Positions 32,509 to 44,503 of a stretch of 64,000 nt of DNA are shown in pieces. How positions within the stretch are numbered: position 1 is the stretch's first letter; each line of letters opens with the position of its first letter. The notes below the pieces were generated by a model. It did not search any database, was not told where the DNA came from, and worked only from the letters and a program-made list of their open reading frames with translations. A program made the position numbers and the translations under genes. This stretch comes from Adiantum capillus-veneris (Eukaryota; Streptophyta; Polypodiopsida; Polypodiales; Pteridaceae): the NCBI GenBank assembly GCA_014529385.2, contig CM043957.1:88512381-88576380 (forward strand), in the 5' to 3' direction.

Positions 32509-34431
32509 TCAGTTAGGTGTCCTTAAAATCGGAGCACTTGCTAGTGTTTTCTTCAATTGTTCATAGGCTTGGTCACACTCTTCAGTCCATTTAAATTCAA
32601 TGAGAAGCTCGTACAAAGGACGTGCTATCTCAACAAAAAATAAAATAAACCGTCGATAATAACCCACGTGTCCCATGAACCTTTGAACTCCCTTGTAATT
32701 GGTTGGTGGTGGTAACTCTAGAATCACTTTAATTTTGCTCTCATCGGTTGAGATACCATTCTTAGATACTATATGCCCTAAAATAACTCCATGCTTGACC
32801 AAAAATTGGCATTTGAACGGGTTCAATGAGATACGATATAACCTACACTTTTCAAACACCTTCTGCAAACATGATAGATGTTCTTTCCAAGAAGAGTAAA
32901 CACAAAGGTCGTCTAAGAAAGCTTCACAAAACACTCTCAAATATTCTTTAAAAGCAGTGTTTATTAATCGTTGGAATGTAGCAGGGGCATTTGTTAAGCC
33001 AAAAGCCATCACACGAAATGCAAACACGCCAAATTCTGTGATGAAGGCAGTTTTAGCTTGGTCCTCTAGCGCTATCGTGATTTGGTTGTAGCCTGAGTAC
33101 CCATCTAGAAAGCTATAAGCTTCCTTGCCTGCAACTCTTTCGAGTACATGTTCGGAATATGGTAGGGGGTAATGGTCTCTTCTAGTAGCTGCATTAACTT
33201 TTTTGAGGTCCACGCACACCCTGAGTTTCCCATTCTTTTTTGGCACGATAACTATTGGAGACACCCATTCAGAGTGTTCAATAGGATATATGAACCCACA
33301 TTTGATAAGCTTTTCTAGTTCTTCTTGAATGATCTTTGCGTACTTAGGATTCATCGGGTAGGGTCTTTGTTGTACGGGCTTCGCAGTGCTAATCATAGGG
33401 ATTGTATGTTGGACCACAGAAGGTGGAACACCTTTCATATCATGGTATGTCCAAGCGAATACGTCCTTGAATTCCTTGAGAAGCTCTTTGAGGACCGCCT
33501 CTTCAACTTCTGTGAGGTCTTGGGCAATAAAAACAGGTTTTGATTCTTCACCGAGGTCGGCTAATTCTATTTCTTTAACTATTGCCGGACCATCATAGAT
33601 TCCATTATTCCCATTGATAGGTATTCTTTGGGCTTTTGTGTACACAACCTTTGCTTCCCCTGTGGTGTAAGATTTGAAATGTTCTGGTGCAGGATGCAAG
33701 TCTGTGGATCCTGGTTGTGCTTTGGTCTGTGCTTCCATTTCTGCTTTCTTGTGTTGTCGAGCTAACTCTTGGTTTTGACGCCTTCTTGTAGTGCGGCTCA
33801 ACTTTGGCTTGTCTATGATCTCTAATTGGGCTATGTCATGGGGTCGCGGTCTACACCACATAACATTTTGGAGATATTCACCCCAATCGTCTACCAATTT
33901 TCGATGAGCATCACATGCTCCTATATAACTGAGCCATTCTGCTGAGGATCTCTTCTTTTTTATCCTAGCACGTACATTGGCTCGATATCGACGCCTCTTA
34001 AAGTTTTTCTTTTTCTTATTTGAGACCTGATTTTGATTTGCATTTAGATCTGGCTCACTAAAGGAGTCCTCCTTGGTGTCCTCTTCACTCTCGGAGGAGC
34101 TATCATCGGTTGATGTGCTCGGTCCTTCCGAATGTTTTGACTCTAAACTTGCTCCACTCTCTAATTCATGAGATTCAGAATCCGTTTCACTCTTGGAGTC
34201 AGTGTCTGAGTCGTGTTGGTCAAAGTCTTCTATTGAGCTATCGGTGTCACTGTCAGATTGGTCTACAATTGCCTTGCCTTTAGAAGATGCATGTATGGCA
34301 CTTATCATGTTCAGAGGTGCAATTTGTGGTACCTCTTCCCCCTCTGGTGTGACCCAAGTGGTTCCTCTATTTCCCCAGGTATCTATGGTTGCAGCTAGGT
34401 GTACCCAGTCTACGTTGTCTGATTCCGTCAT
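32509..34431 (-). pseudogene. Element D reverse transcriptase with acidic linker
   Basis: 640 open codons. Residues 1-150 are acidic/Ser-rich; 150-270 are basic (KKKNFKRRRYRANVRARIKKK). RT begins near 300 with the primer-grip region: EWVSPIVIVPKKNGKLRVCV, KKVNAATRRDHYPLP, FLDGYSGYNQI, AFGLTNAPATFQ and the catalytic box F-L-D-D (codons 32920-32909, residues 504-507), then LGHIVSKNGI and the thumb up to ILRTPN, where TGA ends it. Catalytic Asp residues are present, so the domain itself could be active if translated. A TAG just upstream separates it from the protease. Confidence 0.85.
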
Positions 34432-34434
34432 ACT

Positions 34435-35064
34435 CTATAACACATCCATGTAAGGAGAATCTTGGCCAATGTCTGTATCCTTCTTACAAGTGTAACAATA
34501 TTGTAGTGGGGCCGAGTGAACTCTGGTGTCAGAGCGATGATCAATAATGGTTTTACTCCCTAAGGGGTGTACCTTAACAGTCACCAAATCCACTCTAAGG
34601 ACAGAGTCTTGGAATTGCAAATAGACATGATTTTTAGACCAATCATGAACTATTTGTGCTTCCCTCATGAATGGTCGTCCTAAAATCATTTCATATGACA
34701 TAAGGTGTTTAGAGAAATCCATTACAATGAATGTATGTCGTACCTTGTGTCCTAGAACTTTGATCTTAAGATCCTTGAGCATCCCCATAGGTTTGGCTAT
34801 GGTACCATTTGCCATCTTTACCACAATGTTAGTAACACTGAGACGGGGTTTTCCCATGGATTCCCAACAGTCTTTTGTAACGATGCTAACTCCCGCACCA
34901 CCATCAAGAATTCCCTTTATAGTTAATCCCTTGGTAGTGATGGGTAGGGTCTCATTAGACTCGTCGCCTTCAAAATACTGTCCTAATTCGTTAATGGGTA
35001 CCTCGATCACAGACTCGTGTCCATCTAAATCAAGTGATTGCACATGATTTTCCTCATCAATCAT
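34435..35064 (-). pseudogene. Element D protease (first, canonical position)
   Basis: Aspartic protease before RT. ITTKGLTIKGILDGGAG carries the active-site motif D-G-G-A-G; C and E have D-S-G-A-G, so the Ser/Thr position is Gly here. It is followed by IVTKDCWESMGKP, IAKPMGMLKDLKIKV and the C-terminal MILGRPFMREAQIVHDW. The open frame ends at TAG 34435-34437, one codon before the RT frame Met, in the same register. Confidence 0.85.
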
Positions 35065-35109
35065 AATCGAGTCAGGCCTATTTGGTTGCGCAAACTGCGG
35101 TAATCCCGT

Positions 35110-36165
35110 TCATAGCTCTCCGTTAAGGAATGCTTGAAGTGCAAGGAATAACTCAGGATCTCCATACAGCTTTGCTATGATCGTGGTTCGGACCTCAGAA
35201 GACCTGAAGTCCACTAGTTTGGCAACATTCATTGGCATTTTGCAGGGTGTAGGTCCTTGACTAGGAACTGGTGAGGATGGAATCTCATATTCCTCAATGG
35301 GATCAGGTATTCCTTCGTTAAACATCCTTTCCAACAAGAAGGGTGTATGCTCACTTTCTGATGTCCCGTCCTCACTCCCTTCTTGGATGATACTAGATAT
35401 GGCTAACGGTCTATGGTTCATGTGGGGTGGATGAACTTGCGTGGGAAACACTGTGTCATGAATTTTTACATGCATGGGTTCTGGTTCTAGTTTCCTTTGA
35501 GTCTCCTCCACTAAACCTCTTAGATGTTTCACTTGCTCAATCTCGTCTACTGGGTTTGGGTACGTCCCAATCTTCTTTTTACGATTCTTCCCTTTTTGCC
35601 CCTGCGGTTTATCTTGGGGGTCTTGGATTGGATTTGGAAACACTTGTGGTGTTTTCAGAGGCTGTTTATGGTTTTCTCTTATTCAGTTTTCATTTGGTTC
35701 CATGTTACGGTTTTCTTTATCGGTCTTTCCCTTTGTGGTATTGGTTCTAGTCTCCATTGTCTCGATTGAATCTGAATCATCCTCTAGGTCATTCATATAC
35801 ACGGGGTCATCTCCTGTTCCTATGTTTGTTTTGGAACTTGGCTTTGAATTTCCCGTATTCTGCGACCTCTTCCTTCGTGTATTTTTTTTCTTTGCTTGGA
35901 TAACTGACGCGGTATCTCTCTCTTCGAGGATATGGCCTGGCCTTTGAAGCATGGACCGTGTAATCGCATAAGCGGGTGCGACGGGTGGTATTGGCGATGT
36001 CACACTAGCAATTTCGACCAAATTTAGGGGTGTGATTTTAGGCGCATTTGGGTTATAGGGGCATTGGGCAATCAAGTGATCTATGCCACAACGATTACAT
36101 GTGAGTATTGGCATTGCAGACGTGCTCCCTTGATTTATTTGCATCTGTGCAGCATTCTTTTGCAA
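35110..36165 (-). pseudogene. Element D gag-protease linker with zinc knuckle
   Basis: Two pieces in one register (36165-35683 and 35643-35110), split by TGA near 35683 and ended by TGA at 35110-35112. The first has a knuckle CNRCGIDHLIAQC (CX2CX3HX4C, one residue shorter than the classical spacing), a Thr/Lys-rich part and an acidic patch (NDLEDDSDS). The second is Pro/Lys-rich and ends SRSSEVRTT-like before the protease. It is a spacer between nucleocapsid and protease. Confidence 0.75.
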
Positions 36166-36192
36166 CCTAATAGGGCACTCCGTTGCCCGATG

Positions 36193-38160
36193 TTATCCAC
36201 CACACTCGTAGCATTGAAGAGGTGGCCTCCTAACCTGGGTGTTGATATTTTGACCTCTGGATGCGAGAGCAGCAGCTTGATAAACCGGCTTGACTTGTCC
36301 CCAACAATCTTCCATGTAGTATATAGGACACTCTTCCAATGTATCAAGTCCGTAGGCAATACTAGTGTCTATTTCCTCCTCACAGCCATCTGCATAAGCA
36401 TTAGATGGCTCGCAACCCACTTGGTTCATAGGGGCGACTCTTGGATGGAGGGGATGCGGTCCTAGCACAGGAGGTGGTAGCGGTGTAGCTTGTACAACAT
36501 TTTGAGATCTAGGAACCATGTGTTGCAGTAGTTGCTCAACAGGTGGAGCAGGCATCAATACAGGAGCTCGAGGTGCATCCGTCCAGGCTACAGGTGGTCT
36601 ATTTGCCATCATACGTTTGATCATTAAACAATCCTTAGCTTGGTGACCATACCTACCACATGCGTTGCAAGTTCCATTAAATTTTACTCTAAACGTAGGG
36701 CACTCCCTAGTGCTATGTGGACCTAAGAAAATGGAACACCATTGTTGCTCCCTTCTTGGATACATGTGACTATTTTGAGGGGGTCGATTATCCTTAAGAG
36801 ACTCTTGGATTGCCTTGGTGAGGTCTGTCAAGAATGTCCCAAATACCTTTGGCTCATTGGCAATGGGCTTTGCAGTCATGGGTTCATACTCAATGGCTTG
36901 TGAGCTAGTGGATCTCGTGTCAGTAGACACCCTCATGCCTGCTATCATCAAGTTGTCCTCTAATTGGATTGCATTGGCAGTGACATCTTCCCAGGTTGTG
37001 ATACCTCTAATCACTAGTCCATTATAGATTCCTTCATTCCTCAACCCTCGGATAAATCGATCAAGCAGTTGGTTATTGTTAAGCCGCTCATTTACAGGGC
37101 AGCGAAAGTTTAAGTGCTTTAGATGACTAATGAAGTCCCTTACTGACTCTCCTTCCTTACGTTCGGCCTTCTGTAGCTGAGATGCTACACCCCAAAGCAC
37201 ACCTTCTCGTATGTACTCCTTTAGAAACAACCTTCGAAGGGTAGGGTAGATTGTTTTCTCGTCCACCCTTAGGGTTCTATACCAATCTCCAGCCTTCCCG
37301 TTTAATGTCAAGCTTAAGGCATTGCACTTATGTAGTTCGTTGCGTTCCCCTAAGGAATCACATACTTGTTCAAACACTTCAATGTGTTTTCTAGCATCTT
37401 CATCCCCATTGAATTTTTGCGTGAGTTTGGCAATTTGTAATGCCTTACTTCTAGGCTCTCTATCAGATGCATGACGCATATTTTCCGCGATAGATCGACC
37501 TATGGTTTGAGCAAACGCTGCCAAGTCACCTATGTGAGGAGGCAGGGCCGATGGAGGTACTCTTGGAATCATATGTGGGAGAGGGACGGGTACCGGTCTT
37601 GGCATATGTGTGGATGATGCAGGATATGGAACATAACCGGGCATAGGTCCACTCAGATAAGGGCTAGGGAGCGGCACTCGAGGAGCATAAACAAGTGGTA
37701 CAATTGGAGGTGTGGGGGCCATGTGTGCATAAGGGGCTAGACGCACATACGGTCGAGGCCCCATATTAGGTACTACGACACTAGGTAGTGGCACTGCGCT
37801 AACCGTAGATGTCATCGGTACATTCTTTGTCAGGCTTATCCCTGGAGTGAGCACTGGGTTTTCCTTAATAGAGGGTTGAGCCAAGTTAGGGAAGCTAAAG
37901 TTGTCGCTCGGAGGCTCAGATTGAATAGAGACCCCAGGTGAAATGACGTAAGATGGGTCCATGGGGCTCATTAGAGGAGTCTCCATTTGTGATAGAGTAG
38001 GCTGTTGAGCCTTACTCGTATCCAGAAATCTCATGGGGCCAGTTGAGAGTATATTTACCCCTCGGTTTTGCCTTTCTGATTGAATAACGCCATGGATAAC
38101 ATTACAGATCATTTTCTGTTGATCTTCGATGCTCGTGGCACTAGAGGTACAATGGTACAT
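36193..38160 (-). pseudogene. Element D gag: Pro-rich region, capsid, zinc knuckles
   Basis: 655 codons. Residues 1-210 are Pro/Met/Val-rich without a known fold. Capsid spans about 215-370 (KALQIAKLTQKFNGDEDARK, LTLNGKAGDWYRTLR, RRLFLKEYIREGV, RDFISHLKHLNFRCP). A CX2CX4HX4C knuckle, CNACGRYGHQAKDC, lies near 520, after a partial one. A last knuckle at the C-terminus, CYECGG, is interrupted by TAA, after which the same register continues HRATEC. The TAA is one C to T step from CAA. The gag start is in a different register from the preceding first frame. Confidence 0.85.
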
Positions 38161-38215
38161 GGTAGGCGTGGCCAGAGTGTAGATCCGTCAACACCTCAGT
38201 GTGGAGGTCGTATGT

Positions 38216-38776
38216 TCAATGATCATTAATGAACAATCCTTCTAGAGTCGACGTGTTAACGGTTTCTTGTGAGGTAGAAGCAATGTTGCTCCCCGTGGTT
38301 TTACTTGTCACCAACGGTACTCTAGAGGGAACTTCTGAAGGAGGCAGCTCAACAGGGCCTTCTTGGTCAGAAGTTGGCAGGATATCCACATGGACACTCT
38401 TTGGTGGTGTGGGGTCCACGTGCGATGTGAAAGGAGAGTCCACTTCCCCACCCCCTTCGTGTGCTTCATTTGCATCAGGTTCCGAGCGAGTAGCTCTACC
38501 TAATGTTTCCATGAAACGGCTAAACATACTAGTACTAGGCTGTGGAGCTTCGGGACGTGCATGGCCTTCTCTCTCAATGTTTTGGGTAGGGTATGCTTCC
38601 ATGATCTCTGAGTCGGAGGAGGAATCACTAGCGGCTATTTTAGGGTCTTGGGTGGTGCTACCTTGTGTCCCCGCTGAGGGTCTAGAGTCTATCGTGGATG
38701 GGTAATGGGTGTCCGCATGAACAGAGGCACCCTCAATATGCTCGTGTTCTAGCACCCGCCCAGAGCGTAAGTGCAT
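38216..38776 (-). pseudogene. Element D first frame, MxLRSGR type
   Basis: 186 codons starting MHLRSGRVLE, the same start motif as in C (MNLRSGR) and E (MNLRFGR). The rest is low-complexity: Ser/Thr/Pro/Glu-rich with an acidic middle (SDSSSDSEIME). It lies 5' of the capsid frame, and ends at TGA 38216-38218; the capsid frame begins 56 bases on in another register. Function unknown. The conserved basic start suggests a processed N-terminal gag peptide, but this is inference. Confidence 0.65.
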
Positions 38777-39598
38777 GTGCTTTTGATACCCTCAGGTGTC
38801 AAAAAGCTGCTCTAGGAGGCCTTGTGACTAGTTTTTTACGTGTTTTTTGTTTGTTTTTTTGCTAGATTTTTTAGAGTGTGTCGTGGAATGGGCCGTGTGA
38901 TAGCTCGAAACGAGCGTATCGCTAGGAGGGACACGCTGTGCTTTACAGCCCACCGTTTGGTTCTATTTTGCTCCAGAAAAGCCCGAAACAGTCTTTTCCT
39001 AGCTGGGAAACTAGGCTCCAAATAGCAAGTCTAAGGGTGCAAGTGGGAGGAGAAGGGAGGAGAGTGGAGGACTTGCCCCACATGCTCTCATTCCCTCTTG
39101 AGGAGGTAGGGTATATATATAAGAGTGAGTCTAGTATATATCATAAGACTGAGGACTGAGGCCTGGGCCTGGGCTTGGGCTTGGGGACCTCACCTAACTA
39201 TTTACTGTCCCACCTACCTACTGACCTGCTAATCAGTGGTTCACCTAATTACTAACCTTCTTAATTAACTAATTGTGCGCCTAACTGTGCACAAACCAGA
39301 AAACACAGAAAATGCAGAAAATTGAAACTTGACAGAACTGTGCAGTGCAAACCAGAAAATGCAAAAAACGTAGAAACGCAAGAAATGCTAACTGTGTAAG
39401 CTGAAATCGGAGCTTAATAGAACTAACAAAACAGAGCTTAACAGAACACAGAAAACTTGAATGCAGTCAACAACATTGTGTCTTTCTCTACTGTTTTTGC
39501 ATAACAACAATGATCAAACTTAAGCCGCGCCTTTCCTACATAAAAAATAGCTTCAATACAATTTACAAGTCGCCATTGGAGCTTCACGCGCAGCAGCT
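38777..39598 (-). other. Element D leader
   Basis: About 820 bp from PBS to the first frame. It is A-rich on the plus strand, with a short run of GGGCCT/GGGCTT repeats near 39162-39187. Unlike C and E it has no spaced palindromes. No gene supported. Confidence 0.6.
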
Positions 39599-39615
39599 CC
39601 CCGGCAGCGGCGCCA
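39599..39615 (-). other. Primer-binding site of element D (tRNA-Asp)
   Basis: Minus strand TGGCGCCGCTGCCGGGG matches the complement of the plant tRNA-Asp 3' end (TGGCGCCGTTGCCGGGG) at 16 of 17 positions, four bases inside the LTR. Athila-type plant elements are known to use this tRNA. Confidence 0.9.
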
Positions 39616-39830
39616 AAAATGTCATGGCTAGGGACTTGCTATGCCCCGTGTGCGAGCCACAAAGGCTCCTAGCACACAGTCATACAACAGACAAGCTCAC
39701 AAGGAAGAACGGTGTGTCACTCACCTTCCTGCGTAGTTGCTGAAGGATTCCCGCGCCGCGAAGAAGAGGGAGATGCCGCTACGCCGCGCTCAACCGCCTC
39801 GCCGCCGTCGTGTCGCCGCAACGCTCGATC

Positions 39831-39980
<150 letters not shown>

Positions 39981-40065
39981 GGAGATGGTGAAGGAGAAGG
40001 TGGAGATGGAGCAAGAGCAGCTTCTATTGCACAATGAGAGAATGAGTAAAAATTAGGTTTAGTGG

Positions 40066-40074
40066 CTTTTATAT
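40066..40074 (-). promoter_or_regulatory. TATA box of element D
   Basis: Minus-strand ATATAAAAG followed by CCACTAAACCTAATTTTTAC. C and E have a similar TATA(A/T)AAG-CCAA-TTTTT arrangement in their LTRs. Transcription would run through the microsatellite into the PBS. Confidence 0.55.
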
Positions 40075-40263
40075 GAGCTCACCCCATTCACACTTGGGCG
40101 CCCATACTTAGCCAACTAACTCCTTGAATATTCCAGTTAGAGTGCGCCTGTCATCGGCGATCACCCTTACCCTGTTCCTATTGGTCCGACAAGCCCGGTA
40201 CCTGACTCTAAATAATACAACGTTTATAGATCCTAGGGTGTCCGTGTGCCGTGAGGGTTAACA

Positions 40264-40268
40264 GTTGA
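40264..40268. other. Target-site duplication GTTGA, right copy
   Basis: Matches 26832-26836 exactly. Confidence 0.9.
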
Positions 40269-42980
40269 CAGATCTGAGGACAAGGTGTGGGCTAAGGTAG
40301 AGGCTATGGTGCAGGCGAGGTGACAGAAGGTGAGTATAAGAGACAATAGTGATGAATTTTCACAAGACTTCTTACACCTGTTCCACTTGATTAGAGAGAG
40401 TAACAGGCATGCATAGATGCAAAAATGGGGTTTCTAAAAAATTAGGCTAAAATTTAGGGTTGGTGGTTGGAGCCACTACAGATGCCTATGGAACCCTAGA
40501 ATGTGGCCACACTATTGGCTTGCCTCAATCTAACTCCCAAGTGACTAGGCTAGCTTGCAAGACCTGATTTAGCGATCCCACCGAGCTTGCCAAAATTTAG
40601 AGCAGCTGTAGATGGAAATGGTGTATAGTGCTCTTTAGTGGTGGGGTGCTATGGATGCAATATGCAAGTGGACTCACAAGCTAGCTCAAAACCTATAGAC
40701 AATGCAAAAACCTAGAAATAGAACTAAACAATGAACTGAACAAGAATTGGAATAATATACCAGACAATCACAAGCCCTCCAAGGCAAACACCATATACAT
40801 AACCAAATGACCATACAAGACTAGTCTGTTGGCTGCAGTCAACTCTGCCCTATCCACAACTACACAACAATGTACAATGGGGATGTAGGGCTGTGGTGCA
40901 ATGGGTGCAAAGGTACAAGACACAACCAAAAACCACAATGTAACTAGATAACATGACTACAAGGCTCACGAGCCCCCGACTGCAGACAACCAAGGGGAAG
41001 TGCTCCTAGGCTAGTGCCCAAGAGTGCAAGACGAGTGCTCTAGATGCTGACAAACACATTATTAAGGCTATGGAAAGACTATGGCAAGACTTACAGAACT
41101 CTGGCTAGACTCTCAAGACTATCTCCCTCTGCTATCCATAATGGTGTATATCTGCACAAGCCAGGGCCATCGCATGAAAACCACATATCTGGTGCTATTG
41201 GAAATATATGTCCAAGAAAACTCCTTACAACTAGAAATATATGCTATTGAAGGCTTACGGAAGCCACTGGTGACTCTACCCACTAGTCGCCTAGCTGGCC
41301 ACTGGACGGCCTTGGTTCACCTTGGTCCACAATCACCCCAACTACTAAAGAGCTGTTGTCTGGTAGCTTGTAAATGCTTTGAAAAGGGTGGCCATATGAT
41401 GGCCTCAATTTGGATGATGAATGATACCTATGTAGCCAAGGTGGTATGATGGTCGGCCGGTGTGTCCACACTAGGCACCCGCCGTGTGGGCGGTCTAGGA
41501 GTGCCCGGGTGCTCGGACTAAGGATGGTCCAACTCAAAGATGATGTCCTCTAGAGCATGTGCACCAAGGTGGCCATGCAAGTTGAGCCCTATGTAGCCCT
41601 CTAGCCCCGCTACAATGGCATGATTGTGCTTTCAGTTTACTTTGTGTGCTTATTTTGTTTGCACTCTGGCAAGCTATAATTGCTTCGGAGTGATTATGAA
41701 CCCAATGCATATACATAGATATCGAGCCATGCTCTTGGAAGCCTTGATTTTCCCCTCTGCTTGATAGCAGAAAGAGGACATATCAAAGAGATAATGGCCA
41801 GCTTAATACACAAGTTGGGTTTGTGAGCATCCTTGTACGAAAACTTGCTTCCAAGTTAAAACATAACCGATGTGTCCCGCCAATAATCGACCTTGTTGAG
41901 TCGGATATCGTACTAGAAGCATACAATCATGACAGTAGTTGCATAGACAAAGCGTACCTGAGTTGGCCGATACTACTTGCAGTGACCCTTGAAAGTTCAT
42001 CGGATGTGTTTAGTTGACAATAGGTTAACCATGACCATTTCTGACTACATTTAGGTCAGAAAAGTGCATAGGAACCATGCCCTTGTACTCATGACTAAAA
42101 CTAGCAATAGGCCTTGCGTTTGCATCAAAATTTATGTTTTCAAAAATCCATCCATAAAATCGTGTAAAATAAAGTCATAAATGGATTAAGAAATCCACAT
42201 AAATGAAACGACATACCTGATCTGATGCCCATGGTGTTCTTGGTGGCACCTTGTAGTTCATTATATGGCTCATAGCCCTGACACCATTTCTTGCTTAAGA
42301 TAGGCTTACATTTAAAGAATGCAAGCCTTGCTTGAATCCTTGCAATTGAAATATTGAACATCTATATTATGTTTCTTGCTCTCACATATTGCTTAGGTAT
42401 AATGGATTGCATTGCTTGTCTCCATGAATAAGAGAAACTCTAACTTGCTTGATCCACAGGTTAGGATGCCCAACAAAAGCTTGAGAAAAGTGCTTTTAAA
42501 TCCAATTATGTTTGCCAAAGACCGCCTTGAAACACTTGCTTGATGTATAATCTTTCTCAAACGTGAGTCAATTCCTTTTGAAACTCTTCAAAATAATCAG
42601 TGAGGAAAATATTCACCAAATAACTATCATGCGACAAAGTACGCAACAATTCTCTGCAGGCTAAAATTGATATTTTCTCGCAGAAATTCTCAGGAAATTT
42701 ATTGACAAAACTCACAGGTTTTGGAGTGTCAATGTTGGAGTCTCTAAGGTGTGTATGCAAGGCTTAGCCCATTTAGGGTGGATCAACTTGGCCTTGTTCA
42801 TAGTTGGGCACCCTGTAAATGGGAAAAAGAAGAACTTGAAAACGTAGCTATGGTGTGGGCCGGATGCACCAAAAGTAGAGGAGGAGAGCTTGATCACCAT
42901 AAAACTCGATTCACCACACCATAGAAATAAAAAGTGCCCCTTGCTCCCTTGCACTCCCAATGAGCCCATTTATACTGACT
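40269..42980. other. Unassigned island between D and G
   Basis: No retroelement domain is seen in 2.7 kb. The longest plus-strand frame (41081-41449, 122 codons) matches nothing I know. A minus-strand frame (42361-42140) reads plausibly for about 48 codons (KKWCQGYEPYNELQGATKN), then meets CAGATCAG|GTATGT, a good plant 5' splice-site pattern. So a host or captured exon is possible but unproven. Confidence 0.35.
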
Positions 42981-43162
42981 TTAATGGAGGTCCATGCCTC
43001 CACCATCATGTGTGCAAGCGGTTGTTCTTGCGACCACCATGACTCCAAGCTTCTTTGCTTGAAGCCATGCTCGACTTGCTCCCCTCTTTCTCCTCGACCG
43101 CCATGCCTTGCATGGTAGTGCATGCTTCACGCATAGATGCAAAGCTCCTCCACCATGGAAAT

Positions 43163-43228
<66 letters not shown>

Positions 43229-43266
43229 CCATGCAAGCTCCAAATCTTTTTCCCCTTCCTCCCTGA
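42981..43266 (-). other. Element G leader with (CT)n tract
   Basis: Minus-strand sequence following the G PBS. It carries a long CT run in sense orientation (43227-43165), then a partly open stretch. No gag is recognisable. Confidence 0.45.
43165..43227. repeat. (GA)n microsatellite in element G leader
   Basis: About 31 GA units on the plus strand. Confidence 0.97.
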
Positions 43267-43278
43267 GCTCTAATACCA
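43267..43278 (-). other. Primer-binding site of element G (initiator tRNA-Met)
   Basis: Minus strand TGGTATTAGAGC matches 11 of 12 bases of the initiator tRNA-Met complement, and sits one base after TTAACA, the same spacing as in A and B. Confidence 0.7.
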
Positions 43279-43279
43279 A

Positions 43280-43433
43280 TGTTAAGACCCAAGGAACTAC
43301 CTTTTGCATTCTCTGCCCAACCGCCCTATTGTATAAGCCCTTTGACGTTTATATTTAGAATCCCCTGTTCACATCTAGTAGACGACCCTTGGCTTGGTTT
43401 TGTGACCCCTCTAGGTTTTCCCTTGGCCTTACA
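43280..43433 (-). repeat. Possible very short LTR (154 bp) of element G
   Basis: Plus strand TGTTAAGACC to GGCCTTACA: inverted termini TGT(T)AAG next to a PBS. The outer end coincides with the place where the RT of element F stops (43434). A 154-bp LTR would fit a TRIM-like element. The partner LTR was not found; it may instead be the inner end of a longer, truncated LTR. Confidence 0.4.
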
Positions 43434-44503
43434 ATAAGTGTCATGAAAGTAGCTAGTGCATTGGCCAACTTGAAGGGCATAACCAAAACTCATAGTGTCC
43501 AAACTGTGTTCGGAATGCAGTCTTGGGTAGATCCGCAATCCTAATGCGTACTTGATGATACCCTGACTGTAAATCAATCTTGGTAAAGATGCAAGCATGG
43601 GAGAGATTATCAAATAACTCATCCACTCTTGGCAATGGGTACTTGTTCTTAACAATAATTGCATTCAATCCCCCATAGTCTACGCACATACACATACTAT
43701 TGTCTGTTTTCTTCACCAATAAGATGGGAGAAGCCCATGGTGAAGAACTAGGTTGTATAAAACCTATATTGAGATAGTCAGCAAGCTAACATTCCGCATC
43801 AGTAGCCTCAAAATGACTCACTTTATAGGGTGGTTTATTTACTAGTTTATTGCCTGCAAACACATTTATGCCATGTTGCACAACCTGTGTCGGTAGTAAC
43901 TCTAGTGGTAAATCATTACATCTTTAAATTTCATCAATAATTCTTTTAACTTATTAGAAAAATTTGCTTGTTTAGGAAAGAGAGTAGTAGCCATAGATGG
44001 AATAGAAGAGAGAGAGAAGCATGCAGTGTTGAGGAATTGTCATGTAAAACATTATCAGCATTTGAAAGAAAATGACACATAGAGTAACACCAAAAAACTT
44101 CTTCTGTTTCATCATGAGAAGTGAGCTTCATAAGCCCTATTGTACATATGAGTGATGTGGAAGGCACATCCTTCTCTCCCAACACCAGCATGTGTACGCC
44201 ATTGGATTCGAACATCAAATTCTTGTGCTCATAGCTACGCTTAAGTGATGATCCTAGACTATGCAACCACTCTCGACCTAGTTCCATATCCGCCCGCTCC
44301 ATATTCATAACTTGGTAATTCAAGGACGTGTGATACCCTTGAATGTCCAAGAGTACATCTTTCACTTGAGTGTCCCGCACCTTGGCATCATGGTTATTCA
44401 TCATCGCTACCTTGTAACGATGGGAACTCAAAGTCTGGGGAAACTTGAGTCGTTTCACTAACTTATAGTTAATGAAATTGTGCAAAGCACCATCATCCAC
44501 CAA
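43434..44503 (-). pseudogene. Element F protease and RT remnant
   Basis: Minus strand. The protease has VDDGALHNFINYKLV (active site D-D-G-A, family usually D-S-G-A) and a long hydrophilic tail (44503-43946). RT at 43719-43453 has [37 protein letters not shown] and [12 protein letters not shown], then a frameshift at the PFGL motif. It ends at 43434 before the DD box. It is of the same broad type as A and B but a different family. Confidence 0.8.

Noticed and set aside
32224-36193. The stop codons of D as sites of U-to-C RNA editing, as in fern and hornwort organelles
   Set aside because: Such editing is organellar, and one stop (TGA for Trp) cannot be corrected by U-to-C change. Deamination is the simpler explanation.
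38229-38705. 158-codon plus-strand frame opposite the D first frame
   Set aside because: Shadow of a low-complexity minus-strand frame; no independent support.
39100-39130. TATATATATAAG on the plus strand as a promoter of a host gene
   Set aside because: It lies in the leader of D with no supported plus-strand gene downstream.
41081-41449. 122-codon plus-strand frame in the unassigned island
   Set aside because: No recognisable domain, no codon pattern or context supporting a gene; mentioned only within the island entry.
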